NCBI GenBank assembly: GCA_039934035.1
Contig: JBDTMZ010000142.1
Location: 1 to 64,000, forward strand
From: Solibacter sp039934035
Lineage (GTDB): Bacteria; Acidobacteriota; Terriglobia; Bryobacterales; Bryobacteraceae
DNA length: 64,000 bases
Reading direction: 5' to 3'
The notes beneath the pieces are model-generated. The model was given only the letters and a program-made list of their open reading frames with translations. It was not told the origin of the DNA and did not search any database. A program made the position numbers and the translations under genes. Positions 15,807 to 23,996 of the stretch are shown in pieces; position 1 is the first letter of the stretch, and every line of letters begins with the position of its first letter.

Positions 15807-16910
15807 ATGAGATTACTAACCCTGGCATTGCTGTCTCTGCACGCGCTGTACGCTCAGACTCCGGATCCGGCCGCCGCGCCCGCGAGCGCGCCGGCGCCGA
15901 GCACGTGGTCCGTCGGGCCGATCGATTTCGCCGGCCTGATCGACGGGTACTACAGCTTCAATTTCAATCATCCCGATTCGGGGTTCAACACGCTGCGCAA
16001 CTTCGAGGTCAAGTCGAACCAGTTCTCGCTCAACATGACCAAGCTTTCGATGTCGCACACCGCGGATCCGGTCGGGTTCACGTTCGACGTGGGCTTCGGC
16101 CGCGCCTGGAAAGTGTTTCACGCGACCGACCCGGCCGGCACGGATGTGGTGCAATACATTCCGCAGGCATACGTTTCGTTAAAGCCTCCGAAATGGGGCG
16201 GCTTCCAGTTCGACTTCGGCAAATTCTACACGTCGGCGGGCGCGGAACTGACGGAAAACAATCTCACCTGGTCCTACGGACGCGGTTATCTATACACCAA
16301 CGGACCTTACTATCACTTTGGCGCGCGCATGACGAAGCCGCTGAGCAAGAGTTTCACCGTGGGCATGCAGGTAGTGAATGGCTGGAATAACGTGGAAGAC
16401 AATAATTCCGGCAAGACCCTCGGCTTTACCACGGCGTGGACCGGCAGTAAGGTGTCCTGGTACAACACTTACTATGCGGGACCCGAGAAGAACAAGACCA
16501 ATGACGGATACCGGCAGTTCTACGATACGGTGCTGAACCTGACGCCGAATTCCAAGACCAGTGTCTACGTCAACTTCGATTTCGGCCACGAAAGCCAGGC
16601 CTTCGGCAAAAGCAATGCGGAATGGATCGCCATCGGCGTGGCGGGCCGCGTGCAGACCACGGAACACACGGCGCTGTCCGTGCGCTACGAAAACTACAAC
16701 GACCGGCAGGGGTTCATCACCGGCGTGGCGCAGAAACTGAACAGCTTCACACTCACCGGGGAGTATAAGTGGAAACAGGGCCTGCTGTCACGGCTGGAGT
16801 ATCGCCGCGACTGGTCGGATCAAGCGTATTTTGAGCGCGGCTATCAGGGCCTGAGCAAGAATCAGGACACCATTACGCTGGGATTTGTGGCGTTCTTCGG
16901 ACCGAAGTAA
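15807..16910 (+). CDS. outer-membrane beta-barrel porin (BBP2/OmpL-like)
   Basis: Protein of 367 residues with a signal peptide (MRLLTLALLSLHALYAQ), a short Ala/Pro linker, then about a dozen alternating amphipathic strands. The lines FAGLIDGYYSFNFNHPDSG and NQFSLNMTKLSM, and the aromatic-terminated ending TITLGFVAFFGPK, match the putative beta-barrel porin-2 family common in Acidobacteria. It should form a channel in the outer membrane. AAAAAGGAC 9-17 nt upstream serves as ribosome-binding site. It follows a two-component pair, and control by that system is possible. The substrate is unknown. Confidence 0.8.
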   Translation: MRLLTLALLSLHALYAQTPDPAAAPASAPAPSTWSVGPIDFAGLIDGYYSFNFNHPDSGFNTLRNFEVKSNQFSLNMTKLSMSHTADPVGFTFDVGFGRAWKVFHATDPAGTDVVQYIPQAYVSLKPPKWGGFQFDFGKFYTSAGAELTENNLTWSYGRGYLYTNGPYYHFGARMTKPLSKSFTVGMQVVNGWNNVEDNNSGKTLGFTTAWTGSKVSWYNTYYAGPEKNKTNDGYRQFYDTVLNLTPNSKTSVYVNFDFGHESQAFGKSNAEWIAIGVAGRVQTTEHTALSVRYENYNDRQGFITGVAQKLNSFTLTGEYKWKQGLLSRLEYRRDWSDQAYFERGYQGLSKNQDTITLGFVAFFGPK

Positions 16911-17019
16911 GTAGTTACTTTCACGCACTATACAGAAGCGAGGTACGCCCGAGGCCGAACTTCCATTACTCCCTTGTACCCGGCAGCAATTGGTGGCAGC
17001 CTACAAGTGGAGTATCACG

Positions 17020-17937
17020 ATGACAGGCCTTCGGCATAAGTACACTCTCTCGATCGCACTCGGCCTGGCGTCCCTGATGCTACCCGGTCAGGGACGCGCC
17101 GGCGACGCCCAGCACACGACCCATCGCGTGGATTCACGCATGGTGCTGCTGCCGGTCACGGTGACCGATCGGAACGGGAAGACCATCACCGACTTACGCC
17201 GGGAGCAGTTTCAGATACTGGACGATTCCAGGCCCGTCGAGATTGTCTCATTCACCCGTGAGGAGGCTCCCGTATCGTTGGGCATCGTCCTCGATCTGAG
17301 CGGCAGCATGCAGGGCAAACGCAACCATGCCATCCATGCCCTGCGAGAGATCTTGAAGCGTACCGGACCGGACGACGAAGCATTCCTGGTGACCTTCGCG
17401 GAGACGCCCGAAATGCGGGTGGAGTTTACGCGCGATGTCAATTCCGTGGTGGACCCCCTGCTGTTCGCCGGCACGAAGGGCGCGACCGCGCTGGTGGATG
17501 CCGTTTACATGGGCCTGCACGAGATGAAGAACGCTCGCAATCCGCGGCGCGTACTGATTGTGATCTCCGATGGCGGCGACAACAACAGCCGCTATACGGA
17601 AGGCGAGCTGACGTCGCTGGCGCTGGAAAGCGATACGCAGGTTTACTCGGTCAGCATTCACGAAGCGGCAATGAATATACAGGAGCGGGCCGGAGTGTTT
17701 CTGCTCAGCAAGCTCTCCGAGACCACGGGCGGATTGCAGTTCGTGGTGCGCGACCGGCGCGACCTGCCGGAGATCGGCGCGAAACTGGCCACGGCGATCA
17801 ACAATCTCTACGTGCTGGGTTACCGGCCGCCTGAAGGGTTTCTCTCGGGCAAGTGGCGGAGCGTGAAGATCAAGCTGGACAATTCCACCGGACCGAAGCT
17901 GCGCGTGACGGCTCGCACCGGCTATTATCCCGACTGA
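17020..17937 (+). CDS. secreted VWFA protein of acidobacterial TIGR03436 type
   Basis: Protein of 305 residues with a signal peptide (HKYTLSIALGLASLMLPGQ) and a von Willebrand factor A domain. The N-terminal module VLLPVTVTDRNGKTITDL, then EQFQILDD with PVEIVSFTREE, is the hallmark of the acidobacterial VWFA-related family. The MIDAS metal site DLSGSM is intact, with VIVISDGGDNNSRY later and the ending LRVTARTGYYPD. It is expected in the periplasm or outside the cell, where it may bind proteins through a metal ion. Start at the ATG at 17020; the frame upstream adds ten nonsignal residues. No operon partner is close enough to be certain; the DUF4159 gene follows after 161 bp. Confidence 0.85.
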   Translation: MTGLRHKYTLSIALGLASLMLPGQGRAGDAQHTTHRVDSRMVLLPVTVTDRNGKTITDLRREQFQILDDSRPVEIVSFTREEAPVSLGIVLDLSGSMQGKRNHAIHALREILKRTGPDDEAFLVTFAETPEMRVEFTRDVNSVVDPLLFAGTKGATALVDAVYMGLHEMKNARNPRRVLIVISDGGDNNSRYTEGELTSLALESDTQVYSVSIHEAAMNIQERAGVFLLSKLSETTGGLQFVVRDRRDLPEIGAKLATAINNLYVLGYRPPEGFLSGKWRSVKIKLDNSTGPKLRVTARTGYYPD

Positions 17938-18098
17938 TCGGCCGCCAGCCTCGAGTGGTCTTTCGCGGGGCGACAGAGCCCCTTGTAAGAATCTCTCCCT
18001 TACTGTCGCGTCCCGGCTTGGGTTACGCGCCTTTCGCCTCCTTCCCGTCCGCTGAGGATTGCAGGCTAGAATTGACAGTAAGGAAGGATCGGCGGAGG

Positions 18099-18932
18099 GT
18101 GCGGATTCCGAAATCAGTCACGCGTTGCGCGGCGGCAATCGCGTTTCTGGGCGTGTTGTTCGCCCAGAAGGCGTGGCGCGAATACCCTGCCTTCGAATAC
18201 AACGATTTCCCGATTCCCCCCGACTATCAGGAAAAGACCGAGTGGGCCTTCGCGCGCCTGATGTACCCGAACTCGCCGTACGGGCAGCGCTTCGGCGGAT
18301 GGGGAGGCGATTGGCGTCAAGGCGGGCGCGGCGTTTTCTGGACCATGGACTACCCGCGCAGCGACCGCCATTTTGGGGTAGCCATCCGCCGGTTGACGCG
18401 CCTGCATTCGCGCAGTGTGGAAGAACCGGTGAATCTCGATGACGGCTTCCAATACGACTGGCCGTGGCTTTACGGCGTGGAGGTGGGGCACTGGCAACTG
18501 ACCGACGCGCAGGTAGGGCTGTTCCGCGAGTACCTGCTGCGCGGCGGATTCTTCATGTGCGACGATTTCCATGGCGACGAAGAATGGGAAATCTTCATGC
18601 TGACCATGCGCCGCGTCTTCCCGGACCGGCAGGTGGTGGACATCGATGATAAGGATCCGATCTTTCACACCATCTACGACCTGGACGGCCGGTATCAGGT
18701 GCCCGGCGCGTCCCCATGGTTCAACGGCGGCGTCACGTACGAGCACGGGGGCACGGTACCGCACTGGCGCGGCATTTACGACGATCGAGGCCGGCTGATG
18801 GTGGCCATCTGCCACAATATGGACCTGGGCGATTCCTGGGAGCATGCCGATACGCCGGACTACCCCGAAAAGTTCTCGGCGCTGGGCATTCGAATCGGCA
18901 TCAACTACGTCATTTACGCGATGTCTCACTAA
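18099..18932 (+). CDS. DUF4159 domain protein, secreted
   Basis: Protein of 277 residues. A signal-like segment (TRCAAAIAFLGVLFAQKAW) is followed by a DUF4159 domain: WAFARLMYPNS, the GRGVFWTMDYPRSDRHF segment, VEVGHWQLTD, LRGGFFMCDDFHGDEEWEIF and the histidine-containing end VAICHNMDLGDSWEHAD. DUF4159 resembles glutamine-amidotransferase-like folds, and its role is unknown. Start at the GTG at 18099, preceded by GGCGGAGGG; the long frame upstream to 17853 overlaps the VWFA gene and is rejected. TAGAAT at 18067-18072 is a candidate -10. DUF4159 proteins often accompany VWA and DUF4175 proteins, and both types occur in this window. Confidence 0.8.
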   Translation: MRIPKSVTRCAAAIAFLGVLFAQKAWREYPAFEYNDFPIPPDYQEKTEWAFARLMYPNSPYGQRFGGWGGDWRQGGRGVFWTMDYPRSDRHFGVAIRRLTRLHSRSVEEPVNLDDGFQYDWPWLYGVEVGHWQLTDAQVGLFREYLLRGGFFMCDDFHGDEEWEIFMLTMRRVFPDRQVVDIDDKDPIFHTIYDLDGRYQVPGASPWFNGGVTYEHGGTVPHWRGIYDDRGRLMVAICHNMDLGDSWEHADTPDYPEKFSALGIRIGINYVIYAMSH

Positions 18933-18999
18933 GCCGGCCTGTAATTGTTCTAAATGGTCCTATTGTCGTAATTGTCCAGTACGCGGGCCGATTACACGG

Positions 19000-19008
19000 T
19001 GATACACT
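19000..19008 (+). promoter_or_regulatory. extended -10 element abutting the SGNH hydrolase start
   Basis: TGATACACT (TGnTACACT) ends 6 nt before the ATG at 19015, so transcription should start at the ATG itself. No Shine-Dalgarno sequence is present, consistent with a leaderless mRNA. Confidence 0.5.
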
Positions 19009-19014
19009 ACGCGC

Positions 19015-19911
19015 ATGATCGGATCAAAGGTACTCGCTTTTGGGATCGTTTTCACAGGACTAGTTAGTAACTTTCCCGCTTTCGCGGGCAATGACAAGAA
19101 TTACGATTATCTCGCGCTGGGGGATTCGGTCCCTTTCGGCATGGACATCACTCTACTGCCGACCGGGCCAGGCCAGGCCCTTCCCACCCCGTCGGACTTC
19201 ACGGGCTATCCGGAAGTGGTGGCAGACATTGAACACTGGCAGAAATCCAAAAAGTTCGTGAACGCTGCCTGCCCGGGGGAAACCAGCGGCAGCTTTCTCG
19301 ACGTGAACGCGACGGACAACGGCTGCCACAGTGTCCACCTGCTGCCGGTGGAACCTTACTCGCTGCCGGCTTTCAAGCCGACGATTGGTCTGCACACCGA
19401 TTACGGCGGTTCGCAGATGAATTACGCGGTCGCGCAACTCACTTCCAACAAGCACATCAAACTAGTCAGCCTCAGCATAGGCGCCAACGATTTCCTGCTG
19501 CTGGTGGCGATCTGTCGCAATGACCAGGCGTGCATCGGGAGCCACTACGCCGAAGTGATGGGGAAATATCAGACCAATCTCACGCAGATTCTCGCTAAGT
19601 TGCGCGCGGTTTACGATGGCGATCTCGTCCTGCTCACCTACTATGCGCCGAGTGGGGAGTTTATTCCCGTGGCCAACGATCTGAACTCGATCGCTGAAGG
19701 CGTGGGAACGGCCTTTCGCGCCAAGATCGCGGATGGCTTCGGCGCATTCGATGCCGTCTCCAAGCACTTCGATGGAGATGCCTGCGACGCGGGCCTGCTC
19801 ATTCGCATGCCCGACGACAGCGGCACCTGCGACATACATCCCAATCTTGCTGGACAGGGGCTTCTGGCCGCGGCGATAGAAGCCGCGATTCATCAACCCA
19901 AAGGGAAATAG
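19015..19911 (+). CDS. secreted SGNH/GDSL-type esterase or lipase
   Basis: Protein of 298 residues with a signal peptide (LAFGIVFTGLVSNFPAFAG). The SGNH signature is complete: block I DYLALGDSVPFG with the nucleophilic serine, block III SLSIGANDFLLL, and block V CDIHPNLAGQ with the catalytic Asp and His. Several cysteines (CPGE, DNGC, CRNDQAC, GDACDAG, GTCD) suggest disulfides, in keeping with export. It resembles Streptomyces-type secreted lipases more than TesA. It is expected to hydrolyse carboxyl esters outside the cytoplasm; the natural substrate is unknown. It is monocistronic by spacing. Confidence 0.85.
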   Translation: MIGSKVLAFGIVFTGLVSNFPAFAGNDKNYDYLALGDSVPFGMDITLLPTGPGQALPTPSDFTGYPEVVADIEHWQKSKKFVNAACPGETSGSFLDVNATDNGCHSVHLLPVEPYSLPAFKPTIGLHTDYGGSQMNYAVAQLTSNKHIKLVSLSIGANDFLLLVAICRNDQACIGSHYAEVMGKYQTNLTQILAKLRAVYDGDLVLLTYYAPSGEFIPVANDLNSIAEGVGTAFRAKIADGFGAFDAVSKHFDGDACDAGLLIRMPDDSGTCDIHPNLAGQGLLAAAIEAAIHQPKGK

Positions 19912-19986
19912 AGAATCGCTGTTGACGGTCGCTGCTCCTCACCCAGGTCGCCGGCGGCTCGGTGGGCAGTTACGCAACAGAGCGTT

Positions 19987-20571
19987 TCAAAGCGCCTGGT
20001 GAGGGGTGGCTGCCGCCGCAGTCACGCGGGTATGAATGTGGACGTCCACCTTGTCACTCACCCGCAGAAACAAGGTACTGGGGTTCTTCATGCCCCATTT
20101 CACGTAGGGGATTTCGCAGGTCGCATCGACGGTGTAGTAACCGCCGGCGGCGTCCACGGTGGCAGGCATGACGATTTCGTGGTCTGCGCCGTGGATCCCG
20201 AAGATTCCGTGCAGCTGCACCTGCGATTTGCCGGCAGGCGCCATCTGGCCATCGACCCGGTCGGGGCGGAAGGTGATTTCCGGATACCTGGCGCTCTCCA
20301 GAATGGCGCTGTGCATGCGCTTGTCGCGGGACGAGTTCCCGCTGTCGCCACTGGCAGCGTCCACCACCAGTTCGCCGCCAAGGGCACCGGTCTGCGGATC
20401 GAAGTGGAGCGCGCCGCGCTTCAACTGAAATTCTCCGTGGACGGTATGCAGCAGGCTGGGTAGCGTGAACTCCACTTTGGTCCGGGCCGGGTCGACGACC
20501 AGGGACTCTCCGGCACCAAGCAGGACCGAGAGAGTGAACAGGGTAACGGCGTAACGCACTAATTTCATCAT
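19987..20571 (-). CDS. YceI family periplasmic protein
   Basis: Protein of 194 residues with a signal peptide (VRYAVTLFTLSVLLGAGES) and a YceI lipocalin-like domain: VVDPARTKVEFTLPSLLHTV, HGEFQLKRGALHFDPQTG, the DKRMHSAILESARYPEITF line and FGIHGADHEIVMP. YceI proteins bind polyisoprenoid or amide lipids in the periplasm. Its ATG overlaps the TGA of the upstream FAD oxidoreductase gene (ATGA), which acts on isoprenoid-like substrates in related families, so a joint role in isoprenoid lipid handling is a reasonable inference. Confidence 0.88.
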   Translation of the reverse strand: MMKLVRYAVTLFTLSVLLGAGESLVVDPARTKVEFTLPSLLHTVHGEFQLKRGALHFDPQTGALGGELVVDAASGDSGNSSRDKRMHSAILESARYPEITFRPDRVDGQMAPAGKSQVQLHGIFGIHGADHEIVMPATVDAAGGYYTVDATCEIPYVKWGMKNPSTLFLRVSDKVDVHIHTRVTAAAATPHQAL

Positions 20572-21683
20572 AGGGTGAGCATGTGCCAGCCAAGGGAGAG
20601 GCTATTTGTAAATACGTCAGCCGGGGAAAACTCGCCCACGTGCATGGCGAGCATGCCGGCGAAGAGCGCGGGGCGCTGGACGAACGCGCGGACGGCGCGA
20701 GACCGTAGGTGTTCGCTGCGGTCCAGGAGCAGCATCCATTCGGCCATCCATTCGGGACGACGGCCGATGCGGCGGTGGGCTTCCCGATAGAGCGAGAGGT
20801 CGCCGGCCTCCAGCGCGCCGGCCAGCGCCAGCGCCTGCTGGAAGAGGAGGCAGAGCCCTTCGCCGGTGATCGCGTCTACCGAGCCGGAGGCATCGCCGAG
20901 CAGGGCGACGTTACCGCGGCAGACGGCTTTCAGCCTGCGAGTAGCGGTGACACCGCCGCGCTCCGACTGCGCGAGCGAAGCCTGCGCCAGACGCCGCGCC
21001 ACTTCCGGAAAGAGCGCCAGCGCATTATCCAGCCGGAGGCGCTGATCGCGGGAGATCGACACGACACAGATTTCGGAGTCCGCCACGGGCGTGATATAGA
21101 GCTGGCACCCTTTGGCCCAGTGAATCTCCATGAACCGGCTCCAGGGCGCCAGGCGGTAATGGCGACGGAAGCCGAAGCGGCGGCTGTCGCGGTGACAGGC
21201 ATCCAAGCCGGCCCAGCGGCGAACGGTGGAGTGTCCGCCATCGGCGCCGGCAATCCACTTGGCGCGCACATGGCGATCGTCCAGGGTCACTCCATCCGGC
21301 TGGATGCCGACGACGCGCGTGCCCCACAGCAGGCGCACTCCGCAAGCGTGAGCATGCTCGAGCATCAGTTCATGCAGCGCGGTGCGGCGCAAGCCGAGGC
21401 CATGTCCGCTGGGGAACTCCGCTTCGGCTATGGCGCGCCGGTCGCAGAACCGGATCCCGTCGAAGGCATGGCCCCCCGCAGGGCCAAGGTCCAAGCCCAG
21501 TGCGGCGGCAGCAGCGATCCCGTCGGGCATGATCCCTTCCCCGCAAGCCTTGTCGATAGGCGGAACGGCAGAATCGGCGAGCATGACGTTGAGGCCGCAG
21601 CGGCGCGCGGCGATGGCGGCGGCGAGACCGGCCGGTCCGCCACCAATCACAAAGAGGTCCGTCGATTGCGGCAGTACAATCAT
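20568..21683 (-). CDS. FAD-dependent oxidoreductase, geranylgeranyl reductase/UbiH-like
   Basis: Protein of 371 residues. The N-terminal Rossmann motif is LFVIGGGPAGLAAAIAARRCG, followed by ACGEGIMPDG, a line found in geranylgeranyl reductase-like flavoproteins, WIAGADGGHSTVRRWAG, and the second FAD-binding motif NVALLGDASGSVDAITGEG. The C-terminal region is helical. Such enzymes reduce or hydroxylate isoprenoid or aromatic compounds; the exact substrate is not evident. It is in a minus-strand cluster: the aminotransferase remnant ends 10 bp upstream, and the YceI gene starts within its stop codon. Confidence 0.8.
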   Translation of the reverse strand: MIVLPQSTDLFVIGGGPAGLAAAIAARRCGLNVMLADSAVPPIDKACGEGIMPDGIAAAAALGLDLGPAGGHAFDGIRFCDRRAIAEAEFPSGHGLGLRRTALHELMLEHAHACGVRLLWGTRVVGIQPDGVTLDDRHVRAKWIAGADGGHSTVRRWAGLDACHRDSRRFGFRRHYRLAPWSRFMEIHWAKGCQLYITPVADSEICVVSISRDQRLRLDNALALFPEVARRLAQASLAQSERGGVTATRRLKAVCRGNVALLGDASGSVDAITGEGLCLLFQQALALAGALEAGDLSLYREAHRRIGRRPEWMAEWMLLLDRSEHLRSRAVRAFVQRPALFAGMLAMHVGEFSPADVFTNSLSLGWHMLTL

Positions 21684-21693
21684 GTTGCGCTTC

Positions 21694-21954
21694 TCAGATA
21701 TTTACCACGCGGCGCGCCATGCCGAGGGCTTCGGTCCAGAAGCTGGGGGAGTGGTGCATGACATCGACCACATCCCGCACGGCCGTCACGAATTCCTGGA
21801 ACTGCGCTTCGGTCACGACCAGAGGGGGCGCGACTTTAGAGGCGCAGCGCTCGTAGGTAACGTTCATCTGCAGGACGTTGAGCAGCTTGACCCACTGCGG
21901 ATTCACGTGATCAGAATAAAGCCCGTCAAGCGACGGAACGGTTGATGTGGACAT
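21694..21954 (-). pseudogene. internally deleted class III aminotransferase
   Basis: An 86-residue frame made of two recognisable ends joined directly. Residues 1-32 (through LYSDHVNPQWVKLLNVLQMN and VTYERC) read like the N-terminus of a class III PLP aminotransferase, just before the usual GxLFDxxGRRYLDFLSGY region. Residues from about 34 onward (KVAPPLVVTEAQFQEFVTAV and SFWTEALGMARRVVNI) read like the C-terminus of the same family. The roughly 330-residue middle, including the PLP lysine, is missing, yet the frame is intact. It is therefore almost certainly nonfunctional as an aminotransferase. It lies 10 bp upstream of the FAD oxidoreductase gene, suggesting the intact gene once headed that operon. 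Family identity is recalled from sequence resemblance, not searched. Confidence 0.6.
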
Positions 21955-22116
21955 TACGGAATTCCGGGACGTCAGCATGTAGGGACGTGTGCAATCGGCC
22001 CACCGTTGCGCGGCACAGAGTAATGTCAGCACTTTAGGGACAGTTGTGATCGGACGCACAGGCGGAATGCGGCAATTTGTCGCGCCCGGCCAGCGGGACT
22101 ACCGCCCCCAAAAGGG

Positions 22117-22120
22117 CTAG
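22117..22120. repeat. target-site duplication, left copy (CTAG)
   Basis: CTAG immediately left of the element, matching CTAG at 23993-23996. It fits the 4-bp YTAR target typical of the IS701 family. Confidence 0.75.
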
Positions 22121-22138
22121 TACTACTGGGTCATAACA
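22121..22138. repeat. left terminal inverted repeat of the IS element
   Basis: TACTACTGGGTCATAACA, the mirror of the right end at 23975-23992 with three mismatches. Confidence 0.75.
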
Positions 22139-22188
22139 AATAGATGCGGTTGAAGTTAGGCCCGTCGACGTGGTGAACTTGAATTGAG

Positions 22189-22569
22189 ATGCGGGTGGTC
22201 CAGGCGCAAATCCAGACAGTGGATGAGATTTATCGGTTGGTCTGGACTGCCGTGGAGAACAAACAGCCGATCGAGGCGATGTATCAAGGGCGGCTCAGAT
22301 TATTTTGCCCCCATCGATTGGGCCGGAATCGACAAGGACAGCTTCGCGTACTGTGCTATCAATACGGCGGGGAAAGCCTGAGTGGACTCCAACCGGCGGG
22401 TTCGCCTGCAAACTGGCGTTGTGTTGCACTGGAGAAACTCAGTAAGGTGAAGTTAACGGACGATGTCTGGCACACAGCTCCGAATCATGCGCGGCCTGCG
22501 TCCTGTGTGGCAGAAGCCGATATTGACGCGGAGGATCATCCCGAGCGCGATCCACAAAACGGACAGTGA
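22189..22569 (+). CDS. WYL-domain-like small protein, IS passenger candidate
   Basis: A 126-residue frame. The middle reads IEAMYQGRLRLFCPHRLGRN, then GQLRVLCYQYGGESLSG and NWRCVALEKLSKVKLTDDVW, with the spacing of short WYL-like proteins (a strand, PH.LG, YQ.GG.S.SG, WR, a hydrophobic strand). These resemble the sensor domain of WYL regulators without a DNA-binding domain. The start is uncertain: ATG at 22189, without a ribosome-binding site. It lies wholly inside the inverted repeats of the IS701-type element and is transcribed toward the transposase, so it probably moves with the element. A role in transposition control or as cargo is speculative. Confidence 0.5.
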   Translation: MRVVQAQIQTVDEIYRLVWTAVENKQPIEAMYQGRLRLFCPHRLGRNRQGQLRVLCYQYGGESLSGLQPAGSPANWRCVALEKLSKVKLTDDVWHTAPNHARPASCVAEADIDAEDHPERDPQNGQ

Positions 22570-22629
22570 TGCAGTTGCCGCAGTAACAGGCGTGCGAGCA
22601 CGATGCGTATCGTTGCGATCGAGTGCGGA

Positions 22630-23949
22630 TTATGTCGTTCGGGGCGTACCCGGTGAGCCTCGCGGGCGGAAGTCTGGTGCCGGCCGGGGGGTAATGAATC
22701 CAAGATGACCGGTGCGGGCAGAGGGGGAAAAAAGGTTCCGCTCGGCTACCAGGAACCCATAAGCTGCGATGCATAACGTTGCGTGGTGGTGGAAACCGCG
22801 CCAGTTCCGGCCTTCAAAATGTCCCAGCCCCAACTCTTGTTTCAACTCCTCATAGTCCCGTTCGATGATCCAGCGGTGTTTGGCCATCTTGATCAAAGCT
22901 TTGAGCTTGGTAGTAGGCGGCAGCGTCGATACCCAATATTTGGTGGGTTCCTTTTCTCCTCGCGGCCATTCGATCAGTAGCCATTCCTCCGGGTGTGGTT
23001 CCGCTTGCTCGTAATCCCGATGAGCCGCGCGTACGCGAACGGCGGCAAAGCGCGATTGCAACTTCCGGTCTGTTCCTTCTCGCCAAGTGATCTCCCGAAA
23101 GGCGGTGAGGGGCAGACTCATGGCCAACTGCTTCACCGAGACTGGTTGGTGATCGGTAGACCGCTGTAACAGCCGCGGAGGTCTTCCCATTGGTCCTCGT
23201 GGCTTGGCGGGCAAAGGCTGTTTGCCTGGCTCCCAGACGGTCATCGAACTCTGCACACCCATCACGTATTGCAGGTTGAGTTCGGTGAGCCCGTCGCGAA
23301 ATTCCGTATTGATCCCGTAAGCCGCATCGGCCAGCACAACGCCTGGGTCCAAGTTCGCCGCGACCGCCGCACGGACTTGGTCCAGTGCGATCGCCGGCTT
23401 GGTCTGAAACTCAACTTCTTCCGGCACTTCCGTCTTTTCTCGGCGCTCAGAATCCTCGGCCCATTCCTTTGGCAGATACAAGCGATAGGCAATCGGCAAA
23501 CTGGAACTCCACGTTGCCACCGATAGGCTCACCGCGACACGACAGTTATCTTGCTTGCCTACTTGTCCGCAGTATTGGCGTGCGACGCCGACCGAATGCT
23601 TGCCCTTCTTGGGCAAGCCGGTGTCATCCACAATCCAAGCCACTACTGGTCCGTGCTTTTGCATTACGGGTAACACCGAATGGCGCACCTGTTCCAGCAC
23701 CAGGTCATCACTCCACGGCGCCTTTGCCACCAAATGATGTAGGGACTGGCGCATGGCCTGAGTGTTCTCAGCGTCCAGGCGGGCGGCCATCGGCTCAATG
23801 CTCTTGCGCTCCCCGGGCAACAGCAATCCCTTGCAGTAGTTCTTCAAAGGTGCTTGCCGGTCTTGGTGCCCCGCGGCGTTCGCCAGGCCCTCTATATATG
23901 CCGCGAAGCGTCTCTCTTGTGGGCCTGGCGCTGACAGGTGTGATCCCAC
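22630..23949 (-). CDS. IS701-family DDE transposase
   Basis: Protein of 439 residues. WIVDDTGLPKKGKHSVGVAR, then QYCGQVGKQDNCRVAVSLS, is the characteristic IS701 line containing the first catalytic Asp; VVLADAAYGI holds the second; and HRWIIERDYEELKQELGLGH with FEGRNWRGFHHH contains the catalytic Glu and the family's C-terminal motif. The frame is uninterrupted, of full family length, and starts with a GTG 43 nt inside the right inverted repeat. The C-terminal 30 residues are Pro/Arg-rich and may be nonconserved. Confidence 0.92.
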   Translation of the reverse strand: MGSHLSAPGPQERRFAAYIEGLANAAGHQDRQAPLKNYCKGLLLPGERKSIEPMAARLDAENTQAMRQSLHHLVAKAPWSDDLVLEQVRHSVLPVMQKHGPVVAWIVDDTGLPKKGKHSVGVARQYCGQVGKQDNCRVAVSLSVATWSSSLPIAYRLYLPKEWAEDSERREKTEVPEEVEFQTKPAIALDQVRAAVAANLDPGVVLADAAYGINTEFRDGLTELNLQYVMGVQSSMTVWEPGKQPLPAKPRGPMGRPPRLLQRSTDHQPVSVKQLAMSLPLTAFREITWREGTDRKLQSRFAAVRVRAAHRDYEQAEPHPEEWLLIEWPRGEKEPTKYWVSTLPPTTKLKALIKMAKHRWIIERDYEELKQELGLGHFEGRNWRGFHHHATLCIAAYGFLVAERNLFSPSARTGHLGFITPRPAPDFRPRGSPGTPRTT

Positions 23950-23974
23950 AAAACAATTCTACATCAAATTGTTC

Positions 23975-23992
23975 TTTTGTGACCCAGTAATA
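23975..23992. repeat. right terminal inverted repeat of the IS element
   Basis: Reverse complement TATTACTGGGTCACAAAA, matching the left end at 15 of 18 positions. Confidence 0.75.
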
Positions 23993-23996
23993 CTAG
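23993..23996. repeat. target-site duplication, right copy (CTAG), overlaps proS stop
   Basis: CTAG directly right of the element. Read on the minus strand, CTAG contributes the TAG stop codon of proS (23993-23995), so insertion left the coding sequence unchanged. Confidence 0.75.

Larger units (their letters stand above)
22121..23992 (-). mobile_element. IS701-family insertion sequence, 1872 bp, with passenger gene
   Basis: The ends are near-perfect terminal inverted repeats: left TACTACTGGGTCATAACA, right (reverse complement) TATTACTGGGTCACAAAA, matching at 15 of 18 positions. Flanking CTAG on both sides is the target duplication. The transposase (22630-23949, minus) fills the right two thirds. 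The left 500 bp, inside the repeats, holds a plus-strand WYL-like frame (22189-22569), convergent with the transposase. The element lies between the aminotransferase remnant and proS, and its right duplication is the proS stop codon. It appears intact and could be active. Confidence 0.85.
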
